A stretch of DNA of 27,936 nt from Caulobacteraceae bacterium (GCA_947501315.1 CANMXH010000006.1:1-27936); one strand, 5' to 3'. Positions 7,381-15,147 are shown, numbered from the stretch's first letter. Translations and numbers: made by a program. Notes: generated by a model not told the origin, from the letters alone.

Positions 7381-8643
7381 TCACCCCACCGCCGCGACGA
7401 TCTTCTGGGCGGCGTCGTCGAGGTCATCGGCGGCGGTGATGGCGAGGCCCGATTCGTTGAGGATACGCTTGCCCTCGGTGACATTGGTGCCTTCGAGGCG
7501 GACGACCAGCGGCACCTTCAGGCCCACTTCCTTCACGGCCGCAACCACACCCTCGGCGATCACATCGCACTTCATGATACCGCCAAAGATGTTGACCAGA
7601 ATGCCCTGGACTGCGGGGTCGGCGGTGATGATCTTGAAGGCTGCTGCGACCTTCTCCTTGGAGGCGCCGCCGCCGACGTCGCAGAAGTTGGCGGGCTCCT
7701 TGCCGTACAGCTTGATGATGTCCATCGTCGCCATGGCCAGGCCGGCACCGTTGACCATGCAGCCGATGTTGCCGTCCAGCGCGACATAGGCGAGGTCCCA
7801 TTCCGAGGCCTCGATCTCCTTGGCGTCTTCCTCGGTCTCGTCGCGCAGCGCCTTCATGTCCTCGTGGCGGAACAGGGCATTGCCGTCGAAGCTGACCTTG
7901 GCGTCCAGCACCCGCAGATGACCGTCCTTCATGACGATCAGGGGATTAATCTCCAGCATCGACATGTCCTTGTCGACGAAGGCCTTGTAGAGGATCGGGA
8001 ACAGGCTCTCGCCGTCCCTGGCCGCGGGGCTCGAGGCGCGGGCGGACGGCTTGCCGCCGCCGAAGATCGAGAACAGTCCCTTTTTCACCGGCTTCGGTGC
8101 GCCGTCCAGATCCAGCGCCGCATTGATCCTGGCCACATCGGCGGCAGTGACGCCGGCCTCGGGGTCGATGACGATGGTCTGGATCTTCTCGGGCGTGTCG
8201 TGGGCGACCGCCTCAATGTCCATGCCGCCCTCGGTCGAGACGACGAAGGACACCCGGCCCGTCGCGCGGTCAACCAGCAGCGAGCAATAGAGTTCGCGCT
8301 CGATGTCGGCACCGTCCTCGATATAGAGGCGATTGACCTGTTTGCCGGCCGGGCCGGTCTGGGCGGTGACCAGGGTGTTGCCCAGCATCTCTTTCGCGTG
8401 CTTGACCGCCTCCTCGATCGAGAAGGCCAGGCGGACGCCGCCCTTGGCATCAGCGGGCAGTTCCTTGAACTTGCCCTTGCCGCGGCCGCCGGCGTGAATC
8501 TGGGATTTCACGACATACAGGGGGCCGGGCAGCTGCCGCGCAGCCGCCTCGGCCTGGTCGGCCGAGGTGATGGCGACGCCTTCGGCGACCGGTGCGCCAA
8601 AGCCCTTCAGGACCTGTTTGGCCTGGTATTCGTGGATGTTCAT
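7381..8643 (-). CDS. sucC: Succinyl-CoA synthetase beta subunit with an extra internal loop
   Basis: This beta subunit binds nucleotide (ATP-grasp fold) and succinate and pairs with SucD. It has 420 residues, compared with about 388-400 in most bacteria. The N terminus MNIHEYQAKQVLKGFGAPV, the ATP-grasp segment VVKSQIHAGGRGKGKF (45-60), SMLEINPLIV (about 228-237), the metal-binding part after VLDAKVSFD, and the C-terminal NGAGLAMATMDIIK and VNIFGGIMKCD are all canonical. The extra length sits at about residues 183-210 (DNA 8014-8097), where KKGLFSIFGGGKPSARASS and PAARDG interrupt the stretch between AALDLDGA and LFPILYKAF. The insert is in frame and the flanks are intact, so the gene looks functional. 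No Shine-Dalgarno sequence is evident before the ATG. A candidate promoter lies just upstream. Confidence 0.96.
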   Translation of the reverse strand: MNIHEYQAKQVLKGFGAPVAEGVAITSADQAEAAARQLPGPLYVVKSQIHAGGRGKGKFKELPADAKGGVRLAFSIEEAVKHAKEMLGNTLVTAQTGPAGKQVNRLYIEDGADIERELYCSLLVDRATGRVSFVVSTEGGMDIEAVAHDTPEKIQTIVIDPEAGVTAADVARINAALDLDGAPKPVKKGLFSIFGGGKPSARASSPAARDGESLFPILYKAFVDKDMSMLEINPLIVMKDGHLRVLDAKVSFDGNALFRHEDMKALRDETEEDAKEIEASEWDLAYVALDGNIGCMVNGAGLAMATMDIIKLYGKEPANFCDVGGGASKEKVAAAFKIITADPAVQGILVNIFGGIMKCDVIAEGVVAAVKEVGLKVPLVVRLEGTNVTEGKRILNESGLAITAADDLDDAAQKIVAAVG

Positions 8644-8681
8644 GGGGAGGCGCCGCCGGACTGCTGGGAGGAGTTGCGGCG

Positions 8682-8711
8682 CTTATAGGGGCTGCGCCTT
8701 CGCAGGCGCAA
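8682..8711 (-). promoter_or_regulatory. Candidate sucC promoter with inverted repeat in the spacer
   Basis: On the minus strand TTGCGC (8711-8706) and TATAAG (8687-8682) are 18 bases apart. The -10 is strong (five of six) and the -35 weak. A perfect inverted repeat, TGCGCCT-N4-AGGCGCA (8693-8699 and 8704-8710), overlaps the -35 and spacer. It could be an operator, or it could be a stem ending the MFS transcript, whose stop is 16 bases upstream. No T run follows the stem, which favours the regulatory reading slightly. Confidence 0.35.
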
Positions 8712-8725
8712 CCGTCACCCTGCGA

Positions 8726-10039
8726 TCAATCCACCCAGTCCTTCTTGAGGCTCCGCGCCGAGATGATCAGAAGAATGGCGGCCAGGGCGTAGAACCACTG
8801 TCCGACATAGAGTGAATAGCGCAGCGCCTCCTCGGCGAAGATCGGCGTCAGGGCCTTGGACACGGCTCCCAGCAGATAGATGCCGAGACCGATGCCGACC
8901 AGGTTGTTGATCAGCAGGAAGCTGGCCGAGGCGGTCGAACGCATATGCGACGGCACCAGATGCTGCACGGCCGTGATCACGGGCCCCAACCACGCCAGGC
9001 TGAGCGCCTGCGGAATCAGGAACAGGGCGAAGGCAAGCCATTTGTCGTGGACGTTCATGGCCAGGAAGAACAGCGGCACCGCTATGAGAAAGCCGATCGC
9101 CGGGACCAGCGGATACCAGGCCCGGTTCACGCCCTTGCCGAGCTTGTCGGCGAGCCAGCCGCCGAACCAGATGCCGGCGGTGCCTCCGATGAAGGCGATG
9201 CCCGCGATATAGACGGCGCGCTCGACCCCGGCCATGCCCAGCGAGCGCTCGAAGAAGCTGGGCAACCAGAAGGCCGAGCCGTAGCCGTAAACCGAGGAAC
9301 AGGCGGCCCCGAAGGCCAGGAACCAGAAGCTGGGCTTCTTCAGCAGGACGCCCCAGACCTCGCCGAAGCCGGCGGCCTTGGTCGGGACGTGGGCCACTTC
9401 GGCCTCGCCGGCGACCGGTTCGGCACGGTCAAAGCCGCCCCGGACCGGATCCTTGACCGTGAATTTCAGCAGGGGGGCCAGCAGCACGCCGGCGAGGCCG
9501 ACGACGATAAAGGCCATACGCCAGTCGATCAGGGCCGCCAGAATCCCGCCGAACAGATAGCCCAGCGCCGTGCCGATCGGGACGCCAAAGGAATAGACGG
9601 CCAGGGCGCGGGCCCGTTGCGCCTTGGGGAAATAGTCGGCCACCAGGGAATAGGACGGTGCGACCCCGCCCGCCTCGCCGACGCCGACGCCCATGCGGGC
9701 CCCGAACAGCGGCCAGAAACTGGCGGCCAGACCACACAGGGCGGTGAATCCGCTCCACACCGCCAGCGACACACCGATGATCGATACGCGGCTCATCCGG
9801 TCGGCCAGCCAGGCGATGGGCAGGGCCAGGGTGGAATAGACGACGGCGAAGGCCGGGCCGCCCAGCAGGCCCATCATCTCATCATCAAAGCCCATCTCGG
9901 CCTGGATGTAGGGAGCCAGGATGGCGAGGATCTGCCGGTCGATGAAGTTGAAAGTGTAGACCACCATCAGCAGCGCCAGCACATAGGCGCGATAGGCCGG
10001 ATTGGCGGCGGGCCCGATGCCCTGCTCCGTCATGCTCAT
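8726..10039 (-). CDS. Spinster-like MFS transporter
   Basis: A 437-residue inner-membrane permease of the major facilitator superfamily. About twelve hydrophobic helices are visible in two halves, with a longer cytoplasmic loop at about 200-225 (VKDPVRGGFDRAEPVAGEAE). The first helix carries FNFIDRQILAIL, the loop after helix 2 carries ADRMSR, and helix 4 carries GARMGVGVGEAG. These are typical of the Spinster-like subgroup common in sphingomonads and Caulobacterales. A GAGGGA ribosome site seven bases before the first ATG supports the start at 10039. It lies downstream of the TonB-dependent receptor gene, in the same direction but behind a clear terminator. The likely job is to carry across the inner membrane the compound brought in by that receptor. 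The substrate cannot be told from sequence; export is also possible. Confidence 0.9.
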   Translation of the reverse strand: MSMTEQGIGPAANPAYRAYVLALLMVVYTFNFIDRQILAILAPYIQAEMGFDDEMMGLLGGPAFAVVYSTLALPIAWLADRMSRVSIIGVSLAVWSGFTALCGLAASFWPLFGARMGVGVGEAGGVAPSYSLVADYFPKAQRARALAVYSFGVPIGTALGYLFGGILAALIDWRMAFIVVGLAGVLLAPLLKFTVKDPVRGGFDRAEPVAGEAEVAHVPTKAAGFGEVWGVLLKKPSFWFLAFGAACSSVYGYGSAFWLPSFFERSLGMAGVERAVYIAGIAFIGGTAGIWFGGWLADKLGKGVNRAWYPLVPAIGFLIAVPLFFLAMNVHDKWLAFALFLIPQALSLAWLGPVITAVQHLVPSHMRSTASASFLLINNLVGIGLGIYLLGAVSKALTPIFAEEALRYSLYVGQWFYALAAILLIISARSLKKDWVD

Positions 10040-10105
10040 GGCGTTTCCCTCGACTGGTCTTCTTGTTGGACGGAACGGTAGCGTTGCTTTCCTGCTGCGC
10101 CAAAG

Positions 10106-10138
10106 AAAAAGGGCGGCGGCTCATGTGAACCGCCGCCC
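10106..10138 (-). terminator. Rho-independent terminator of the TonB-dependent receptor gene
   Basis: On the minus strand GGGCGGCGG (10138-10130) pairs with CCGCCGCCC (10119-10111). The loop can add TCA/TGA pairs, and the stem is followed directly by TTTTT. It starts about 30 bases past the receptor stop codon. This is the clearest intrinsic terminator in the window. It implies that the downstream MFS gene depends on read-through or on a promoter within 10040-10105. Confidence 0.85.
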
Positions 10139-10167
10139 GGGATCAGATGCGATCAGGCTTCAGACGA

Positions 10168-12420
10168 TCAGTAGCGGGCTGTCAGCTTGACCATGATGGT
10201 CTGAGGCGCACCGAAATAGGCGGTGCGGATGCTGCCGACCGACGAGAACTCCTGCGCATCGGTCTTGTAAACCTCATTGAGCAGGTTCTGGCCATAGACG
10301 CCCAGGCTGTAGCGGCCCGAGGCGTCGTTCATGACAACGCGCGCATCGAACAACCAGTAGTCTTCCTGGAACATGCCGGGCAACTGGACCTGGCTGTTGG
10401 TTGCCGTGTTGTCGACGGCAAGCGCCATGCGGCTGCGGAATTTCGCGACGCCGCCGAAGGTGACGTCCCCGCCGCCCGGCATCTCGGCCACATAGGTCAG
10501 GCCGTAACGCGCCGTAAGCCTCGGCGCGAAGGCCGGGGTCTGGAAGGCACGGCTGCCGCCCGTCGCGGTAAAGCGGGCGTCGGCGAACACGTCATACTCG
10601 GCATCCAGCAGTCCGATCTGCGTATCGAACGTAAAGGCGTCGGTGACCTTCCAGGCCGCGTCGACCTCCAGGCCGGAAATAGCCATTGCACCGGCGTTGA
10701 TGACGCTGAGTTTGGCGGCCGGCAGGTTGGTGATCGGGTCGATATCCAGCCCGGAAACGCGCGCCTGGAAATTCTGGTAATCGGTGGTGAAGGCCGCGAC
10801 GTTCAGGCGCACGCGGCTGTCGTACAGGGTGGATTTGAACCCGACTTCATAGCTGTCGGCCGTCTCCGGATCATACTGCGTGGCTTCGGCGGTCGAGTTC
10901 GCCCGGCCGTTGTACCCGCCCGATTTGAAGCCCTGCGAGAAGCGGGCGTAGATCATGACGTTCTCGGTCGCCTGGTAGTCCGCCGACGCCATGTAGGAGG
11001 TGTCGGTAAAGCTTGCGACCGGCGGGAGGAACGGGAACGTCGCGTTGAACGCCGGCAGGGCACCAAAGAAGGTCGAGGTGGTGCGGTCGTAGTCCTTGTC
11101 TTCCTCGGTATAACGAACGCCGCCCGAAACGCGGAAGCGGTCGGACAGGGCCCAGGTCAGGTTGCCGTAGGCGGCCTTGGACGTGGTCTCGAGCGTGTCA
11201 TCGACCGTCCGGGTAAAGGTCGAGTTGAGGAAGGCCGCGCCCAGCAGGTCGTCGGCATAGGCTTCCTGATGCGAGTCGATGTTTTCCTGCAGGTAGTAGA
11301 GACCGCCGACGGCGGTGATCGGGCCGGACTCGAAAGTCGCCTGCAGTTCCTGACTGAACTGGTCCTGATCCACAGCGACGAGAGCGCTCGACACTTCGCG
11401 CGGCGTGCCGTCGAAGTCGATATAGTCGTCCGTATTGAGCCTGCGGTAGCCGGTGATGGACCGGATCGTCAGGGCGTCGCTGAGGTCAAGGGCGACATTC
11501 AGCGCCACGCCGCGCGATTCCAGTCGGGTCTCGTTCGGCAAGGTCGGATCGACCACGGCCTGGAAATTCCATGGCGGCGGCGGCGATGTCACCGCCACGA
11601 TGGTCTGACCGCTGGAGCCGATCAGGCTGTTCTGCGACTGGCCGACCGTCAGGCCGGCGTCGTCATTCGAATAGTCGGCGGTCAGATCGACGCGCAGATT
11701 GTCCGAGGGGTTCCAGGCCAGGGCGGCGCGGAAGGCGTTGGTGTTCTTGTCGTTGTACTCGGCACCCGTGACCGGATTGGAGACATAGCCGTCGCGCGAG
11801 GAGTGCAGGGCCGAGAAGCCAAGGGCGAGTGAGTCACTGATCGGGCCCGAGACCGACCCCTGGACGTCGATCATGTTGTAGCTGCCATAGGCGACCGAGC
11901 CGCGGGCGCGGAATTCCTGGCCCGGCCGGCGCGACACCAGCTTCAGCGCACCACCGATGGTGTTCTTGCCGTACAGGGTGCCCTGGGGTCCGCGCAGGAC
12001 CTCGACACGCTCCAGATCGAGCAGGTCGAACTGGGTGCCGCGGATACGGCTGTAATAGACGTCATCGATATAGACGCCGACAGCGGGATCGAAGGTCTGC
12101 AGGGCGTCGGGCTGGCCCACGCCACGGATGTAGATGTTGGTCGAGTTGGACGAGGCGCGGCCCTGGACGATGTTCAGGTTCGGCACCAGACCTTGCAGAT
12201 CGGTGGTCTGGGTTGCGCCGGCCTGGTTGAGGGATTCGCCCGAGAAGGCGCTCAGCGACAGCGGCGTGCGCTGTGCGGACTCTTCGGTCCGGCGAGCGGT
12301 CACGATGACGTCATCGAGGGCGGCGGACTGTGCCGCAGGCGCATCCTGAGCCATGGCGAAGGGGGAGAGCGCGCTCCAGGCGGCTCCGGCAAGCAAGGCG
12401 GTCTTTACATAGCGGTTCAT
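10168..12420 (-). CDS. TonB-dependent outer-membrane receptor
   Basis: A 750-residue outer-membrane beta-barrel with an N-terminal plug, energised by TonB-ExbBD, that imports a ligand into the periplasm. The signal peptide MNRYVKTALLAGAAWSALSP ends near AMA|Q at 24/25. A TonB box, DDVIVTARR, lies at 36-44. The plug domain (about 45-165) contains the classical NIYIRGVGQ, VGVYIDDVYYSR, VEVLRGPQGTLYGKNTIGGALKLVSRRP pattern. The barrel runs to a C-terminal aromatic residue (KLTARY). The length is typical for receptors of the sphingomonad/Caulobacter type that take up plant- or aromatic-derived molecules or siderophores, and the ligand is unknown here. The gene is divergent from a TetR regulator, ends at a strong terminator, and is followed by a Spinster-like permease. 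Together these suggest a substrate-controlled uptake locus. Confidence 0.94.
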   Translation of the reverse strand: MNRYVKTALLAGAAWSALSPFAMAQDAPAAQSAALDDVIVTARRTEESAQRTPLSLSAFSGESLNQAGATQTTDLQGLVPNLNIVQGRASSNSTNIYIRGVGQPDALQTFDPAVGVYIDDVYYSRIRGTQFDLLDLERVEVLRGPQGTLYGKNTIGGALKLVSRRPGQEFRARGSVAYGSYNMIDVQGSVSGPISDSLALGFSALHSSRDGYVSNPVTGAEYNDKNTNAFRAALAWNPSDNLRVDLTADYSNDDAGLTVGQSQNSLIGSSGQTIVAVTSPPPPWNFQAVVDPTLPNETRLESRGVALNVALDLSDALTIRSITGYRRLNTDDYIDFDGTPREVSSALVAVDQDQFSQELQATFESGPITAVGGLYYLQENIDSHQEAYADDLLGAAFLNSTFTRTVDDTLETTSKAAYGNLTWALSDRFRVSGGVRYTEEDKDYDRTTSTFFGALPAFNATFPFLPPVASFTDTSYMASADYQATENVMIYARFSQGFKSGGYNGRANSTAEATQYDPETADSYEVGFKSTLYDSRVRLNVAAFTTDYQNFQARVSGLDIDPITNLPAAKLSVINAGAMAISGLEVDAAWKVTDAFTFDTQIGLLDAEYDVFADARFTATGGSRAFQTPAFAPRLTARYGLTYVAEMPGGGDVTFGGVAKFRSRMALAVDNTATNSQVQLPGMFQEDYWLFDARVVMNDASGRYSLGVYGQNLLNEVYKTDAQEFSSVGSIRTAYFGAPQTIMVKLTARY

Positions 12421-12485
12421 GGTAGCCCCAGTCCTGTGATTTCCAGCCTGATGACGCCTTTATTCAGCGTTCAATGATTTTCGGT

Positions 12486-12513
12486 AAACTAGTTGATTTC
12501 GGTTGGCTGTCAA
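12486..12513 (-). promoter_or_regulatory. Candidate receptor promoter with overlapping palindrome
   Basis: On the minus strand TTGACA (12513-12508, perfect -35) is followed after 16 bases by TAGTTT (12491-12486, weak -10). The 8-bp palindrome AACTAGTT (12487-12494) covers the -10. Near-identical decamers GATTTTCGGT (12476-12485) and GATTTCGGTT (12495-12504) flank it. This is a plausible operator for the divergent TetR regulator, repressing the receptor by blocking the -10. The match is visual only. Confidence 0.4.
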
Positions 12514-12584
12514 ACGGCAGAGGCGCTCTGAAGGCACCGGCGGCCGAACCTGTGGCGCCGTTGCACAGCAGGGGCGATGCGGCC

Positions 12585-12590
12585 TAGCTT
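12585..12590 (+). promoter_or_regulatory. Candidate -10 box of a leaderless tetR transcript
   Basis: TAGCTT lies seven bases before the ATG at 12598, so initiation would fall on or next to the start codon. A TTGCACA resembling a -35 lies 15-17 bases upstream. No usable Shine-Dalgarno sequence precedes that ATG. Leaderless mRNAs are common in Caulobacter, which makes this reading reasonable. Confidence 0.3.
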
Positions 12591-12597
12591 CGACGCC

Positions 12598-13296
12598 ATG
12601 ACCCAAGCCGACGTGCCGACCGCAAAACGAGGCCGCCCTTCCAAGGCCAGGGCCGCCGGGGCTGCCGACACGCGGGACCTGATCCTCGACGCCGCCGAGC
12701 AACTGTTTTCCAAACATGGATTCTACGGCGTCACCATCCGCGAAGTGGCCCGGGAGGCGGGCGTGGATACGGCGCTGGTCCACTATTATTTCGGAGCCAA
12801 GCGGGCGCTGTTCGATGCCGTCTTCCTGCGGCGGGCCGAGGTCTGGAACAATGAGCGCGTCGACGCCATCAACCGCTATGCCGGCGAGATGGGCGATGCG
12901 ATGACGCTGGAAGGCCTGTTCGAGGCGTTTCTCCGGCCGCCGTTCCAGTGGTCGATGAAGGGCGGGCCGGGCTGGAAACACTATTCGGCCCTGGTCGCCC
13001 AGACCAATGCCAATCCGACCTTCGGCGGCGAGACCATGGCCCGCTACTATGATCCGGCGATCCGGCGGCTGATCGAGCTGATCAAACGGGTCCTGCCGGA
13101 GGCCCGCGAGGTCGATCTTTACTGGGCCTATCACAACCTGTCGGGTGCCCTGACGCTGACCCTCGGTGAGACGGGGCGGCTGGATCGGCTGTCCGGTGGC
13201 CTGTGCCGGTCGGGCGATCTGGAGACGGCCGGCGACTATCTGGTGCGGTTCGCGGCAGCCGGGTTTCGGGCGGTCTGCGGTCCGGGCCCTGCCTAG
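12598..13296 (+). CDS. TetR/AcrR family transcriptional regulator
   Basis: A 232-residue DNA-binding repressor. I choose the ATG at 12598 over the upstream in-frame ATG at 12577, because MTQADVPTAKRGRPSK is a typical TetR start with a basic tail, and because a -10-like box sits seven bases upstream. The helix-turn-helix is clear: ILDAAEQLFSKHGFYGVTIR, then EVAREAGVDTALVHYYFGAK, then ALFDAVF (about 29-76). The C-terminal ligand-binding part (about 85-225) contains GWKHYSALVAQTNANP, RYYDPAIRRLIELIKRVLP and YWAYHNLSGALTLTLGETGR. These resemble the C-terminal domain of CecR-type and related TetR proteins. It is divergent from the TonB-dependent receptor gene and probably controls it and itself. 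The ligand is unknown. The last bases overlap the convergent DUF2306 stop. Confidence 0.92.
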   Translation: MTQADVPTAKRGRPSKARAAGAADTRDLILDAAEQLFSKHGFYGVTIREVAREAGVDTALVHYYFGAKRALFDAVFLRRAEVWNNERVDAINRYAGEMGDAMTLEGLFEAFLRPPFQWSMKGGPGWKHYSALVAQTNANPTFGGETMARYYDPAIRRLIELIKRVLPEAREVDLYWAYHNLSGALTLTLGETGRLDRLSGGLCRSGDLETAGDYLVRFAAAGFRAVCGPGPA

Positions 13297-13805
13297 CCGA
13301 AGAACACGGCCCACATCAGGCGACCGGGAAGGAAGGTGAAGGCCCCGGCGACGATCAGGCCACCGATGAAGGTCCATGTCATGCCGCGGGCATGGCTCGC
13401 GATCCGGCCCCGGCGGACGGCGAACAGCGCCATGGGCAGGGCGATCAGGGTCCAGCCGCTCAACAGGTGAATCCAGGAAAAGGAACCGGGATTGATCTGG
13501 CGAATGAACAGCGAGCTGACCGCGACGGTGAACATGGCCACGATCCAGCTCCAACCGATCAGCCGGTGCAGGCCCGTGCCCTTGATCCCCACCAGCTGGA
13601 CCGTACCGAGCAGCAGCGCAGCCGTTGCGGCGGCGATATGGAGCTGGATCACCCAAGGCTGTCGGGCGAGCAGGCCCCAGTCCGGTGCGTGCGCGACGGT
13701 TGATGCGACCGCCAGGGCCAGACCGATGCCGCCCGCGACGGCGGCGAGCAGCGCCAGCCGTCGCGCGGGAAAGGTGGGGGTGATCGTAGCACTCTGGCGG
13801 GTCAT
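13293..13805 (-). CDS. DUF2306 integral membrane protein
   Basis: A 170-residue inner-membrane protein with about five hydrophobic segments: 17-37, about 50-68, 81-99, 110-128 and 143-165. The central sequence LHIAAATAALLLGTVQL, then GTGLHRLIGWSWIVAMF, then SWIHLLSGWTLIALPMA with spaced histidines is the DUF2306 signature. Such proteins resemble small haem- or quinone-associated membrane proteins, but no function is established. A GGAG ribosome site six bases before the ATG supports the start. It follows the ExbB-like gene by 40 bp in the same direction. It ends tail-to-tail with tetR on a shared CTAG (13293-13296). The family assignment is fairly confident, the role unknown. Confidence 0.8.
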   Translation of the reverse strand: MTRQSATITPTFPARRLALLAAVAGGIGLALAVASTVAHAPDWGLLARQPWVIQLHIAAATAALLLGTVQLVGIKGTGLHRLIGWSWIVAMFTVAVSSLFIRQINPGSFSWIHLLSGWTLIALPMALFAVRRGRIASHARGMTWTFIGGLIVAGAFTFLPGRLMWAVFFG

Positions 13806-13845
13806 GCAGGACTCCGGTTCAGGGTTCGCTGCCGAAGGATGAGGG

Positions 13846-14304
13846 CTACGCCCGGCCCCGGCGACCGATCAAGACATGCAAGCCGAGCGCGACCAGGGCA
13901 CCGAACAGGCCGACCGACAGGGCCAGCAGGGTCTCGGCATAGGACGGCGCGACAACCTCGAACGAGACAGGGCCGACGTGGCGGATGGCATTCTGGATGT
14001 TCATCCAGCCGTACAGGGCGACCAGGAATCCGAGGGTCGCGGAGAGGGTTGCCGCGAGCTTGAGCAGCAGGCCCATGGCCCCGGCTGTACTGCGCGCGAG
14101 AAGACCGATCACGCCGAACACCAGCGCTCCGAACAGGAGCAGCTGTATGGACATCATGACCAGTTTCGCGACCGGGTCCGCACTCATGAACATCTGCGCC
14201 ACCGAATAGCCCGGCATGTAGCGGCTCATGAGCCAGGCACAGCTTCCGGCGGAGGCTGCGAAGGCGACAGCGGTGACGATGAGAAGAGCGGGCGCGCGTT
14301 TCAT
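13846..14304 (-). CDS. Small membrane protein, possibly MotA/TolQ/ExbB-like
   Basis: A 152-residue protein with about four hydrophobic segments: 6-26, 47-70, 75-97 and 122-146. I do not recognise it with certainty. The C-terminal half reads LKLAATLSATLGFLVALYGW, then HVGPVSFEVVAPSYAETLLA, then LSVGLFGALVALGLHVLIGR. This is reminiscent of the two-helix core of MotA/TolQ/ExbB proton-channel proteins, which have a Gly-rich helix, a loop with a conserved Pro/Ser segment, and a second Gly-rich helix. It is shorter than ExbB (about 240), lacks the large cytoplasmic loop, and has no ExbD-like partner next to it. It lies between rhomboid and DUF2306 genes in one direction with gaps of about 40-55 bp, so it is probably co-transcribed with them. 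An uncharacterised four-helix membrane protein is the safe call. Confidence 0.7.
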   Translation of the reverse strand: MKRAPALLIVTAVAFAASAGSCAWLMSRYMPGYSVAQMFMSADPVAKLVMMSIQLLLFGALVFGVIGLLARSTAGAMGLLLKLAATLSATLGFLVALYGWMNIQNAIRHVGPVSFEVVAPSYAETLLALSVGLFGALVALGLHVLIGRRGRA

Positions 14305-14358
14305 GCGATGGAGGGTGTGGGGAGGAGTGTCGCGACGTCAAGCGGGGGCGGTTCGGGA

Positions 14359-15081
14359 TCAGTAGTGCGCGGGCGGCGGCGTGGGCGGTGCCAGCAAGGG
14401 CATGGCGATCAGGCCAAACAGGAAGCCGCCGACGTGCCCTTCCCACGCCACGGAGCGGCCGCCGCCCTCCGCCTGGTTGATGGCATAGTAGAGTCCCACC
14501 GTCGCCAGATTGAGCCAGACGACCAGCAGCACCTCGTCGCGAATCCGCCGCGACCGCAGCGGGATCATGCCCCCGTCAGGACCGATACGGGCGACGGCAC
14601 CCCACAGGCCGAAGATCGCGCCCGAGGCGCCGACCATCGGGGGCCCCTCCGGGTTGAGGACCAGGTACAGCGCCGCCCCGGCGAGGGCCGAGCCCACAAA
14701 GAGTGCCGCAAACCGCCTCCAGCCGGCAGGCCCGACTCCCAGCCGCACCATCGCCAGCGGCGTCAGCGGCAGCAGGACGCTGGCGTTCAGCAGCAGATGG
14801 GTCAGCCCGCCATGCGAGACCATGTGCGTGGCCAGGGTGTACCAACGCCCCTCGGCGAGGGCCGGACCCGAGACGCCCCACGGCGCCGGGCCGCCATCGG
14901 CCATCTGTGCGACGAACACGGCACTGCAAAGCGCTAGCAGGACAAAGGCGGGCAGGCCGGCGGCGGAAAACAGCAGCTTCCAGGTGCGGATGTCCCAGAT
15001 CGGCGGACCGGACTGCAACCGCCCCCGGCGGTCGCGCCGGCGGGCAAACAGCGGCGGACGATCAGCAGCGGGCTGGCTCAT
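14359..15081 (-). CDS. Rhomboid family intramembrane serine protease
   Basis: A 240-residue rhomboid protease that cleaves transmembrane helices of other proteins inside the inner membrane. I prefer the ATG at 15081 to an in-frame GTG at 15090. An N-terminal basic cytoplasmic tail (about 1-30) precedes about six helices. The family motifs are present: HMVSHGGLTHLLLNASVL with the conserved His/Asn (about 86-103), GASGAIFGL with the catalytic Ser at about 153, and WEGHVGGFLFGL with the catalytic His at about 216. Thus both members of the Ser-His dyad are intact. The usual WR motif of the L1 loop is represented by GRWYTLATHM. It is probably the first of three co-directional membrane-protein genes, and the GIY-YIG gene lies 66 bp upstream. 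The substrate is unknown. Confidence 0.92.
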   Translation of the reverse strand: MSQPAADRPPLFARRRDRRGRLQSGPPIWDIRTWKLLFSAAGLPAFVLLALCSAVFVAQMADGGPAPWGVSGPALAEGRWYTLATHMVSHGGLTHLLLNASVLLPLTPLAMVRLGVGPAGWRRFAALFVGSALAGAALYLVLNPEGPPMVGASGAIFGLWGAVARIGPDGGMIPLRSRRIRDEVLLVVWLNLATVGLYYAINQAEGGGRSVAWEGHVGGFLFGLIAMPLLAPPTPPPAHY

Positions 15082-15147
15082 GGCGGTCACTGTGGCTCAG
15101 GCGGGCGGAATTGGACAGGGGCAGGCCGTGGAGAGGGCGTTGATGCA

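Noticed and set aside
10147..11832. 561-codon open frame on the plus strand opposite the first receptor
   Set aside because: It is antisense to a canonical TonB-dependent receptor and lacks motifs. It starts inside the receptor's 3' flank next to the terminator.
12460..13656. 398-codon minus-strand frame opposite tetR
   Set aside because: It overlaps both tetR and DUF2306 in wrong frames. The sequence is Arg/Pro/Gly/His-rich with no recognisable domain.
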